DNA of 64,000 nt from Arcuatula senhousia (Eukaryota > Mollusca > Bivalvia > Mytilida > Mytilidae), in contig OZ020307.1 of assembly GCA_963971305.1 (NCBI GenBank), forward strand, positions 55,301,702 through 55,365,701, in the 5' to 3' direction. The position numbers were made by a program, and so were the translations under genes. How positions within the stretch are numbered: the first letter of the stretch is position 1; every line of letters starts with the position of its first letter. Positions 1-12,600 of the stretch are shown one piece after another. The notes under the pieces are model-generated. The model was not told where the DNA came from. It saw nothing but the letters and a program-made list of their open reading frames with translations, and did no database searches.

Positions 1-15
1 AAGTCTTTATGTTAT

Positions 16-212
16 AAGGGCTGTTCCAGATTTAATCGTGTAGGGGGGTCGGGAGGAATTTCTATTACATATATGGTGGGTGGTGTGTGTTTTAGAAATA
101 TTTTGTGAAGAAACAATGATAAAAACTTACTATTTTTTTATGGGTGGTGGAGTAAAGAAAATAGTGCCTCATGACCCCCCCCCCCCCCACATCTAATTCT
201 GGAACAGCCCTA
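16..212. mobile_element. MITE-like element, TIR AGGGCTGTTCCAGA
   Basis: About 195 bp bounded by inverted repeats: AGGGCTGTTCCAGATTTAAT at the left and its near-complement ending in GGAACAGCCCT at the right. G-rich then C-rich inner ends. No coding capacity. Confidence 0.7.
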
Positions 213-342
213 ATGAATATAACATAAAAAAATCACAGAAACAATTCAAAACCCATTTTCAACATTTCATAATTGGCAGCCCTGGGTGAACCAATGGGAA
301 ATTTGAATGTTGAAAGTCAAAAATGACATCATGAAAACAAAC

Positions 343-372
343 CACACAACAACAACAACAACAACAACAACT
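343..372. repeat. (CAA)n microsatellite
   Basis: Short run of CAA triplets in the intron before exon 1. Confidence 0.9.
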
Positions 373-427
373 AAACCACAGGCAGCCAGACAAGTATTTT
401 ATCTGTATAAACTTATGTTTATTTTAG

Positions 428-600
428 CAAAGTGATGGTTATATTAACCAAACAATGAATGAGTTGGCTGAGAGATTTACAGAACAGATTCAGAACCTGA
501 CCACAACATTGAGTAACTTATCCCCAACCGAGTTAAACAAGCTGCTGGAAATCCTGGTTGGTGATTGGATGAATCCTTCAATTAGTCAGGAGTTTTATCA
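428..600 (+). CDS. ABCA exon 1 of window (ectodomain, C-type)
   Basis: Phase 0 to 2. Acceptor TTTTAG, donor GTAAGT. Hydrophilic helical sequence with several N-glycosylation sequons (NQT, NLT, NLS), as expected of an extracellular segment. Position and phases match the later C-type exons. Upstream exons must lie before the window because no start codon or signal/TM segment precedes it. Confidence 0.75.
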
Positions 601-3600
601 GTAAGTGAATATGAGAACTGGAAAGGCTACTAAAAATACTGATTAGTGATTGTTGTAGCCATTAATCAGTTGAGCATTTGACAAGTTTGTAATAAGCAGT
701 ATCAGTGAAACCTTTCTTTAATTTCAAGTTTTATAGGCGTTAAATTAAAGATTGTCCATTTTAAAAGGTTTAGATTCATAGAACTTGCTTTCATTTTCCA
801 TGCGCCAATTTTGTTTACCATGTATGTGGAGAGCAATACCCCATGCATATTTAAGACCCTTACTAGCTGGAGAAGGGTTCGCATAAAGTGTAAAGCTTGT
901 GTCCCAATCCAGGATAAATAAATATATTATAAACTAAATTGTAATCATGTTCCTTTATAGTTGGATACAAGATGGTGATAAGACTGTTGCAAATTTCAAA
1001 AATTGTTATATCCATTTTTTTTTCAGGTCATTTAACATCCTTAACTTGATAGATAACAGTACCGAGACTTGGCTACTCGGCTTGTTGAATTTTGTCACAG
1101 AAATTAATACTTTTGTGGAAAAGCAGTTTACAGTTTTGAAAGGTAATAAATAACAATAGGATATGACTATAAAAAATTTAGAAAACCAAAAGCAAAAACC
1201 TTAAATTGAATTTTAAAGGCTTTGACTATAAAATTGTTATACATGTAACTGATACAACATTAGACAAATTTAGACAAATTTTGGGCGGGATTTCACATAA
1301 TGAAAATCTTGGTTATAAAATGGTGACTGTTGGGCAGCGGCGGACAGGGAAATACTTTTCCTTACATTTTTCACTAATCACAGCCTTTTGATAGTTGGTA
1401 TGTAGCATCAGGATAGGGTTTTTTACCATGGGATTCAATTTCAGGTTCCATTTCAATTTGCAGTAAAAAAAAAATTGTCAGTTTTCTAAGCAAGTACTAA
1501 TAACAGCCACTTAATATTTGGTATACAGCATCAGATCAGAGTGGGGACCCATATAGTGCAATTCCATTTTAGGTCTGTCACTTGCATATTCTTTAACAAA
1601 ATCCAGCCATTTTTGACTTTGACAGATTTTCACATTCCTTGTTATGAGAGTGATCATAAGCATACAACTTACATGGGATGACATATCCAGATCTTGGTTT
1701 TCAAAAATAAATGTAAATACTACATTGAAAAAATAGGTTGACTGTATTTCTTAGAAAAAATGGTATCCAAATCTCTTATACTGTGGATACATTTATTTTT
1801 GTGGGTACCAGTTTTCGTGGTTTGATGAAAAAGGATCAGTTCGTGGATTCTTAAATTAGTGGTTTTGAAGTCTGCAGCATACATATCAATTATTAATTTC
1901 CTATTCGTGGGAACCAAATTTTTCGGGTCATGGCCACCCACAAAAAACCAGAAAAATTGATACCATACGAAAAATTATGAAACCACAGTACATTTATATT
2001 GATTAATATTTACTTTTGAGGCACATACTGTTTTAGGTGTGGGCACTGAAGTTCCTCTGTCATTGTTACTTCCCAATAGTACCGCAGTAAGCCAGCTTTT
2101 GGAATCAGCTTTAGGGTCACAGACAGCTGCTACCGTTTTGGCTTTCAATATGGCACCTGAGAAGGTAAGATTTTTCATAACTTTGTTTTTAAGATGACTT
2201 TAAGATTTAAATGTCTTTACAGTCTGAATTGCAGTGAGATTTCAAACTTTTTTCGTGAAATAAAGATGTGAAAATGCCAAAATGGGTACAAATGGGACAT
2301 TTGCATTGAACAAACTATAAACTTCCTAAGACTGTGTATTATGTTGCCGACAGTATCTTGTGAAGAAAAAAACGTTTGTTATATGTAACTAAAAGTTTTC
2401 GTTCCATCCAGTGTTTAAAATAATATACTGGTTTAAAATATTTTAAAAATTATTCAAGTTTTATTCATAATTGATTTTTCAAGACTGTACATTTGATCCT
2501 AATTCTCATTATCATCTTTGGCTTGTATTCTTATAGTTCCTTAAGATTGCTCTCAGTAACTCTTGGGAGGAGACAATCTGTCAGGATGTACAGACATTTA
2601 TGGTTACATTTGGAATCCCTCCAGACAGTACCCTCAATTTAACCAGGTTACAGAAGGATCTATGTGATGACCTATCAAAACAAGACTCAGCCATCAAGGA
2701 TATTCTAAGCAGACTTGATATGGAGATGGTTTTCAAAGCTGTAAGTATATTTAAAACCTGTATCATTGGTTAATGGTTTTGATTCAGATAGCGCATGAGT
2801 TTGCTATCACATTTTGAAGAAATTTTATGTCCTGATTTGGCAAAGTACATGCTAAAAGGGTTGAGGGGAAATCACAGAGGACAAGTGCATGTGGATATAG
2901 GGAACAGAATGAAAAAGAGGGGAAAGGATGTGTATTATATTGCAAGGAGCAAGATGTAGGTTCCAGCACCATAAAGTATGTAAGAAAAAAGTGTTTTGAT
3001 GATCAATCTAGCATTAAAACTCCCTTCAAGGTCTTATAATTGTTAATTTGTCACAACATAAGATCAATTTTCTGACAAACCTTCTCTTGCCATTATTTTT
3101 TCTTTTAATAGCAAATATTCAATCATAAATTCTACAATTACACTTACAAAACCATGCTTTATCTTGTTTCCATTAATTTTATAGTTTGATGATTGGATTA
3201 TGGGTAAAACAATAGCAGCCAATAACAAGACAGATTTGTACAAATCGATACAGACCAAGATTGAAGAGTTTGTTACCATGGTTACCAAGGTCAACAATAT
3301 GACCTTCACACAGGATGGTCTAGATTTGTGGCTTTCACCAATATTGACTGCCATGGAAAGACTATCAATGCCTCAAGACAGGTAATCAGAAAGTTTTTTT
3401 CTCATAAGGTCTTCATACTTATGTGTCTTTTTAAAACAATATGATGTATTTAACAATGATATAATTTTAGTATGCTTATTTTTTCAGATTTTTTAGCTCA
3501 CCTGGACCGAAGGTCCATGTGAGCTTTTACCATCACTTGGCGTCCGTCGTCGTCGTCGTCTGTAAACAATTTTTCAAACGTTAACTTGTCCGACACCATA

Positions 3601-6600
3601 AGTCCAATTGCAACCAAACTTGATATAGTTGTTTAGTGGCATTATGTGTATAAAACTGTCGTTCGGATTTTTGATTCGTAAAAAAAAGCACCTCAAGATC
3701 TACCTGCCCGAAATTTTCAAAAAGAACCAACAACCAATGTAGGAGTTATTGCCCTTTTTCTGGATTTTTTCAAAATTTTGGACTTATTTAGCCCTATATC
3801 TTGAAAACTATACAAGATATTTTAAAAATTCAAATTGCATATGATTAAGCACATCAAGATCTACATTTCATGTAATTAGGTCAAAGCTGTAGAACCATTT
3901 CTTTTAGGAGTTATGGCCCTTAAAGCGTCAAAATTTACCATTTTTCATTACTTTTACCCTGAATTTCAAAGATTTACTTGTTTGACACCATAAATCCAAC
4001 TTCAACCAAACTTGGCACAGTTGTTTAATAGCATTAATGCTACAATTCTATCGTTTGGATTTTTGATTCGTCAAAAAATATGGCCTCCATGGCTTAAAAT
4101 AGTACATAGGGGTCAAATTACAGTTTTTTGCAAATAACTCAAAAACGGTAACAGATATCAAAATTCTGATGGGAGACAAAAGTGATTAGCATCTTAAGAT
4201 CTACGTGCTCTGAAATTTTCAAGCAGATCCAACAAACGACATAGGAGTAATTGCCCTTTTTCTGGATTTTTTCAAAATTTTTCACTTATTTAGCCCTATA
4301 TCTTGAAAACTATACAAGCTATTTCAAAAATTCAAATTGCATATGATTAAGCACATCAAGATCTACAATTCATGTAATTAGGTCAAAGCTGTAGAACCAT
4401 TTCTTTTAGGAGTTATGGCCCTTAAAGCGTCTATATTCATAATTGTTCATTACTTTTCCCCTGACTTGTCTGAAACGGTAAGACCAGCTGCATCTTAACA
4501 TGGCACACTGTTTGATAGCTTATATGCTACAACTCTATCGTTCATATTTTTGATTCATAAAAAAACATGGCCACCATGGCTAAAAATAGAACATAGGGAC
4601 AAATTTCATTTTTTTGCTAATAACTCAAAACTAGTTTCAGATATCAAAATTGTGCAAGAATCAAAAGTGATCAGCATATTAATATCTACCTGTCCTGAAA
4701 TTTCGCAAAAGATCTGACTGCTGATGTGGGAGTTATTGTTCTTTTTCCTAATTTTTGACAAATTTGCACTAATTAAGCCCAATATCTTGAAAACTAACCA
4801 AGATATTTCATAAATTTAAATCGCATATGGTTATACACAATGATATCTACAAATATATGTATCTGTGTAGTTCAGGTGAGCGATTCAGGCTCTTGGGAGC
4901 CTCTTGTTTAACGTTGAAGTTGTCCAAATGAGGTAATTTTCACTGAATTGGCATTAAAAAATATTCTTGAAATTATCCCAAATTCAAAGCTTCTTTCTTG
5001 AAGTTTTGAAGATGAATGATAATGCAATGTAGAACAAGTGGAAAAGGTTTAATTTACAAAAGTTCAGACTATCACATCATGATGATTTCCAAAATTACAG
5101 TTTTTCACTTGGGTATTCATGCATCAATGTTGTCAACAGTTGCTGCTCAATTTCATTGGCCCAAGATTTGAATGATACATGTATTTCTAAAGATCCATTA
5201 CTCAACAAAGAACAATTCACATTAAAGAGGAAAGGGACAAGCAAAATTCTTGTGACAGGGTTGAACCAGTTTTTTGGGCACATCTTTTCCCCGATTGATA
5301 ATCTTAAACAAAGCACAAAAATAACACTCAATAAAATTCAAATCGATGAAAGTTCAAAACAACAAGAGTGAACCTTAAACTCAAAGAGTACAAGAAAAAA
5401 CAAGACCTAGAGGTACTGTGGGAACACTAAATACAAGGTAAGCCATTTACAAATACTAACACATTTTATTAACCTTTGATTTCAGTGTATCCCTATCTTG
5501 TGATTCTGTCCTGTCATACATGGAAAACACAGATCTATACAGAGAGAGTGTTCAACCTGTTTTAGTTGGGGTCTATCTGAACATGAAGAATACTCTTGAG
5601 CAAATCAAGCTGCAGACAGGTAATGTTGGCCATTTCTTGTGAATTCATGAGCAAAATAGGCTGGATTTGTTATATTCATTACAATGAAATCTGTCTTTAC
5701 CAAATTACTTTTGGAAGTTTTCAAATTAGATAGGTGTATGTGTATAAAAGTTCAAAATATATGGAAATTAAGTCAAATCCAGATTCATTATCACAGGATT
5801 TTGGATAGCTCTGAAATATCTGCAAGAAAAATCGTGAGAATGTACTTGTTTGTGATGATTAAAATTTCAGAATGAGATGTTAGTGTGATTGAAAAGCAAT
5901 AAAACTATGAAATTTGAAAAGAAGAAATTATTTATCTAATGATACATTCCAGCTATTGAAGACTTGGTCTGTAGTAAGCCAACAAACTCAAGTGACTTCC
6001 TGAACAAAATTATCACATCCAACATTACAACTATGATACAAAAGGTATGTCAGTGTGTTCTGTTTCAAATTGATTTGTCAACATTTATTTTATGAGACCA
6101 GGCTATTGATTACTGATAGTTTGACCTTGGTCAAATTATAATTTTTCAGTACTAGGTCAAATAGAGACAAAAACATCCTTGGTGATATCCCAGTTAAGTA
6201 ATTTTTTTAGTGCCTTCATTTATCTCCTAGTGTTGAAACGTTTGTTATCAAAATAAAGTTTTTTTCAAATGTAATGAACATATTTAAACATAGCAAATTA
6301 TTGTAGATATCTTTTATAAGTAGATGTGAACGGTTTGCAGAGAGAGATGTTCTTTTTACTACAGTTTGATCTCAATAGTAACATAGAACACTATTGATCT
6401 GAATTGTTGGGATTTGATTATATACAGACACGTAGTAAAATAGATATTTCCAATTGTGTAATTTTTAATACTTTATTAAAAATAAATAATTGGCGTTATT
6501 GATTTTAAATAGAGTTATCCTTCTTTTTATACAATCAGTAGGAATATATTGTAATAGTAATAGAGTGCACCGTACTTGTTATGAAAAACATTTATTTTGA

Positions 6601-9600
6601 TTGGTTGTTTAGCTACCTGTTAATCATGTAATGTTAAGGTAGCTTGTTATAGTTCATTCACACTTCATCTTTGGCTACAAAAAGAATATTATTCTAAAAG
6701 AGATTTGCAATCTCTATTGGGAAAATTGCACTTTGTCTCTCAGTGTTTTTTTTTTTAGGTGTTAAACCCTTCCATTAATACCACTGGCAGCTTTCAGTGT
6801 AGCGAGATGGTTGAATTGTCCAATCAGCTTAGCAGTATGATCAACGAATCTATTTATAACCTGTTTACCAAGTCATATGAGCCTTCTTGTGTAGAAAACT
6901 TTTTACTGTCATTTGTGTTGTTCATAGAAGATGCATCATCGTAAGATTTTATTCAAAATTTATTTTTTGCATCCAAAAACAAGATGGAAAATATTAAACA
7001 AAAGTTTTGGGAGGGTCAGTCTCCTCCTTAACTGCTAATTGTGAAACTTTGCATGAAGGAAGTATAAAGAGTATATTCCACATTCCTAAGGCACCCTGGG
7101 TAGATTTTTAGTTCTGGGTTTTAAAAATAACTAAAGAAAATAGTACATTTGGAACATTTCCCCAACCTTGTTCTACCCCAAGTGAATGTGTTTTAAGTTC
7201 CTAGGTCACCCTGGATTTAACTGTCTAACACAAGCATAGTTCAGTGCATTAAGAATTTACATTTCAGGCATAACATTCAGGGGATAATATGACCAATTAA
7301 CTGACTTATGCATTGTAGCATTTGCTAGAGTGAATGGTTGCTGACACTTTTGAAATGGATATAATTGATTTTTATGCCCCATCTATGAAAGTCAAACAAC
7401 ATGTTTGTACATTCACTTGAACTTCTAAATAGCATAGTAAATCTTTTCCATAACAATTTTGAACTTTTTAGTCATAGAGGGGGGCAAATATGGGGCCTTA
7501 CAGCACCTTGTCCTTTATTTGTTAAATTCTTTTCACATAAACAACATGATCAGTTAATAATGTTTTTTTTCTCAGATCCTTTCAGTTGATGCAGGAGATC
7601 CTGAACATGATTACAGATCCATCGTTACAAAGTTTGTTTGGAGATGATGACCTGGTCCCATTGATTGAGTTTATATTGAAGGGGTACAGTCAGCAGCAGT
7701 CAGGTGATTTATAGGAATGTAGATTTTATATGAACTCGCATGAAAATGAATATGAACTTATTAAAGATCTTTAGAAGTCAATGGGAAAAAAAGTTATTAT
7801 TTTGGTCATTTAAAGCCAGCCTGAATTTAATGCATTATGTTTATGTTTGGTTTGAACCCTGTTTTGATTTAAAACAAAAATAATCATGATTGCAAAAAAG
7901 CTGCTGAAAGAAAAGGGATTTGATTTAAAACATTTTAACCTGTTTGATATGGTTTATAAATTGTATTATTGTTAAATTATTGTTTTCAATTTGGTTGAGT
8001 GAAGCATTTTGTGTTTCAATTTTTTTTTTGTGCATTTAGAGATATCAATATGGTTTTAATTTTTTTTTGCAGTTTCTCTGAAGTTTAGTGACCTTTTGAC
8101 CTCCCCTGGAGATTTCAATACTAAGATTCAACAGGCTATTAACTTAGCTCCAGAAATCATTAATTCAGTGTTACAATCAACTGTAACAAGCAACCCTGTA
8201 AGTAATGAGTATTGAGAAGATAAGGAAAAGAGATCATCCTTTATCATTATAAAACCCCCTTTTATTTTTGCAAGCCAAGTTTGAGAGCAGGTATATAGAA
8301 ACCAACCTGAATGTCCACATATCTCATAATGAAAACCCTTTTAGATATATACTAGTATCTTGTAATATCCTGGTACATAGATTCATAGAAATGGTGACGT
8401 TAAAGTTGAATATTAGGTTGAAATGAACATAATTACCACAATACAATGCGCACAATATAATGAGATGGGAGTATACCTGGATGGATTTTGATCAAACTTG
8501 ACAGACATGACAGAGTTCACTACATGGAGATGTGTTAAAAACTATCATTGCTCAAAGATATTGTTAGAGGGAGAGAATGGTTGGACTTATTCAAAATAGT
8601 TGCAGAAGTTTTGTTTTGTATAAGCTCCTCATTTTCCTAGTTTCTAATAAAAAATATTTGTTGAATGTAAAGAAGTACTATAATAATGTTCAGTGTTCAA
8701 GAAAACAGTTGGTGTTATGTTTATATTTTGAACATTGATCATTAATTTATAAAAAAAAAAACATGAATTGTTTTGGATATTTATAAATAGTAACATAAAT
8801 GTGATTGGCCATTTTTCCTTTTTCAGCTTATCTTGTTTCATTAGATATTCTTTATTTGTATTTTAGGCTTGGCTTTCCAATATGACCTCTGCAGCTGACC
8901 TGAGGAAGATACTATGCAACACAACAGCACTAGATGAACTATTGACCTTGCCGACCTTTAGTAACCTTACAACCTCTGACCTTTCAGCTGCTTTGTGTAA
9001 CAATGCCACTGATGTAATTGCAAATGTTGCCTTGGGATTGCTAGATATTGACTTGCTGACAGTCTTGGTAAGCTAGTATTATAGTGTTACGGGAATTAAG
9101 TACAAAACTACTGATAAACCTAACAATTACTGTTATACCCAACAATATTTTCCGCTTACTGGTTTTACACATTTTCCGCTGACTGGTTTTACACATTTTA
9201 TGAAGTTATATTGTATAAAGGCATCAGTTCATAGCAGAAACTTTATTGTTTATTTTACAAAATTTAATAATAACCCAAAGATGAAAAATGAGACCATTTC
9301 TCACAGTTGACTTTATATCTATACATCTAAATTACCCTAAAATGTATTGTTGAAAACAAGTGCCTATTTTCCATTTCAGATGTTTAGCTAGCTATAATAT
9401 ATTGATCTATAGTATAATGGATATTTTATCATATCTCTCACATCCAATTATTGTCCCTGGCAGCAAAACAGATCGGGGACATAGAAATACCAGTGTTCAT
9501 CCATTCGCCACACTTTTTTTTCGTAACAGTTATCTCAGCAACTATTTATCATATTCTTTTGATATTTGATATGCAGCTTCAGGTGGGGGTCCCACCCATA

Positions 9601-12600
9601 TGGTGGTATGCGTTTTCAGATCTGTTTCTCATCTACTTCCTGTTTAACGAGCCGACTTTTCACACTCAACAGGCAGGGGATGTATAATCTGTTCTTGTAT
9701 TGAATAATATAGCTATACTGATCCTGTCTGATTTATTTTCAGGGGACTTCCAGTGCTACAGATGTTACTTGGTGGACAGTAACCCTTGGACATCTTGGAG
9801 ACGTAATTGGACAAGTTAACTCCCTTTCATCACTTCCTGCTTTAGATTTTACGAAGCTTGATTTTACAAACCTGCAGACAGATCTTTTGATTTACATGCA
9901 GAAATTCTTGTTTGATAATGGACCAGAAGTTATAGCAAGAAGGTTGGCTATGATAAAAAATATCTGATCGTTAGATAAATTTGATTTGAAATTGTTCTAT
10001 TGTGTAACATATCTGATTCTTTAAATTTTAGAAGAGTTTTATTTACAAATCAAAATGTGTTATCAAAGCTTTTATTGACTCTGAAAACTATTGTGCATAT
10101 AAATTACAGAAAAATCTCAAATATTTTACCCCTCAAAAGGATAGGGGAAAAATAATCCCATTTCTTCTAAGAAGTTTTAAAAAAGGGCATTTTTTGATGG
10201 AAAGAATCTTTAAATGTTTAGAACATTCTCTCTTATTACTGACATTGGCTGGAAGACTCAAGGGAAATGCATCACATGACATTGAATTAATTTGACTTGA
10301 ACAATTGAAAGAATCATAGTAAAAAAATCTAAAAATTTATAATATCAAAAAATGTATTAAACGGGATATAAGTGTTTTCTTTGGACAAAACGGTGTTCTA
10401 CTCTTCTTGTAGGTTTACGGTGAATTATCATAGCTGTATATAATGTTTAATTAAAATCTTCAAATGATGTTGACGAATTACATAAAAAAATTCTTTTTGT
10501 TTTGTATTTCAGTTTGAACCTTTTGATAGAAGACTTTGCCAGACTTGACCCCAGTGTACTATCTGAACCCATTGTGAAGGACATACAAACCATAACTCTA
10601 GGACTGACATCATTCAAAGCTGTCAGAAACTTTATACCACCTAATGGTAAGACATGGAAATTTACTTCTCACTTTTTGGACAGGACAGTTCCTATTTTTA
10701 GCGGTGTGAGATTTTTCTGTCTCACACCACCCCATGTGAGATAGCCTCGTGCAGTTTCCAAGGGACGTAACTCTATTGTTTACGTCATACGCTATGTTTT
10801 GTAAACAAATCCACATTGTACAATTTACGGGTTTAGTGAGAAAAATAATAAAACACCGATGATTAGGGCAAGATAAGGAAATCTCCGACACCCTTGGGTA
10901 AGATTTCTTTACATCTGCAACTCGGCAAAGCCTCGTTGCAGACTTGAAATCTTACCTTCGGGGTGTCGGAGATTTCCTTATCTTGCCCTAACACCGGTGT
11001 TAGATTCTTATATTCTTATTTTTGGCAGGATTTCAGTTGGTGAATGGTTCTTGGAAAATATTTTGATAATGATTTTCAGCTTCTATTTATCATAGCCTAT
11101 GAAGCATATGTAAAGGAGGCCATACAATCAGTTTTGATTTCAGGTCTGTTGCATACATATTTGCTGTTTATCTAACCAATCATAGGATATGTTTTGAACA
11201 TTTCAGATAATGAAAAGAATTATCCTTATAGACAAATTTGGTGTTGCCTTTAGATTAAAATCAACACTTCAGATTTAACTTGGGTCATAGTTTAGCAGAG
11301 GGGACCCACGAATTTCAAAAGGGGGAGTTCCACATATAGTCCTCTGGGAAGAAAGGTGGAGATTCTATACCAATTCGGTTTAAAATCTACACAAAAATGA
11401 CAAAGTTGTTGGAGGAAAGGGGAGGGTTTCACTCTGGAACCTATCTACAACTGGATTTCTCACTGTTTTCGACTCAACCTCTTATTTGAAATGTTAAATT
11501 TTGATATGGATTTGTTTTGCAGATTATTGCTGTTAATAAGTACCATCTTGTTTTGTGTTTTTCAGACAAAATTCAAATGTTCGTTTGTATATCTATTTTC
11601 AGTATTAATAAGAGATGTAATAAAAGACAGAGCTGAATTTAGGAACTACCTAACCAACCAGTTGAACTTGTCTTCAGAAGTAGCCGATGCTGTTATTGGA
11701 AGTACCATTCAATATGCCTCAGTAAGTATTTGTATTTTTAAATAATAACCAATGTACTAGAAAATCAGTCAAAATATGAATAAGGTACCATTAAGCCCAA
11801 GGAAACTTTAAATGTGTAAAAGGTTTTAAAGAATTAAAATGGCCAATTGCATTTCTTTATGACAATTAGAAATCCAGGAGAACATTTTTAAACATACTTT
11901 GTAATGTCATAAATCAATTACAAACTGAAATTTATCATTTATTCATCATATATTTTATATATTTTATGGAATTTTATTGTACCTAAAATACATTTATTCA
12001 AATTTGAAACACATTTGTTTTCTTTGATTTCAAATAAAAAATTTCCAAATAGTCTACCAAACTTATTTCGGTTGTTTTGAAATGAACTCTCTAAGATCTT
12101 ACATATTTTAAATTTTCCCTTTCCAGTTGCTGCAGTATAATGACAAAGACATCCCAGGCCTCATCTGTAATGCCACACGTCTGGAGTCAATCCTCACTCT
12201 TCCTGCCACAAATGCCACCATGACTCAGATAGCCGGGTCCCTCTGTGGCCTATCTGAGGCACAGGCTATCAATCTGACCCAGTCAATACTGCTAGAGTTG
12301 GACATAGGAGAAATGGTCCAAATGGTAAGATTATAAGAATCTAACACCGGTGTTAGGGCAAGATAAGGAAATCTCCGACACCCCGAGGGTAAGATTTCAA
12401 GTCTGCTACGAGGCTCTGCCTAGTTGCAGATGTAAAGAAATCTTATCCAATCATTAATCAAAAATTAATCATCGGTGTTTGATTTTTTTTCTCACTAAAC
12501 CCGTAAATTGTACAACGTGGATTTGTTTACAAAACATAGCGTGACGTAAACAATAGAGTTACGTCCCTTGGAAACTGCACGAGGCTATCTCACATGGGGT

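Noticed and set aside
5156..5371. 71-codon + strand frame and an overlapping minus-strand frame in intron 5
   Set aside because: No family features and no phase-compatible splice sites; exon 5 joins exon 6 perfectly without it.
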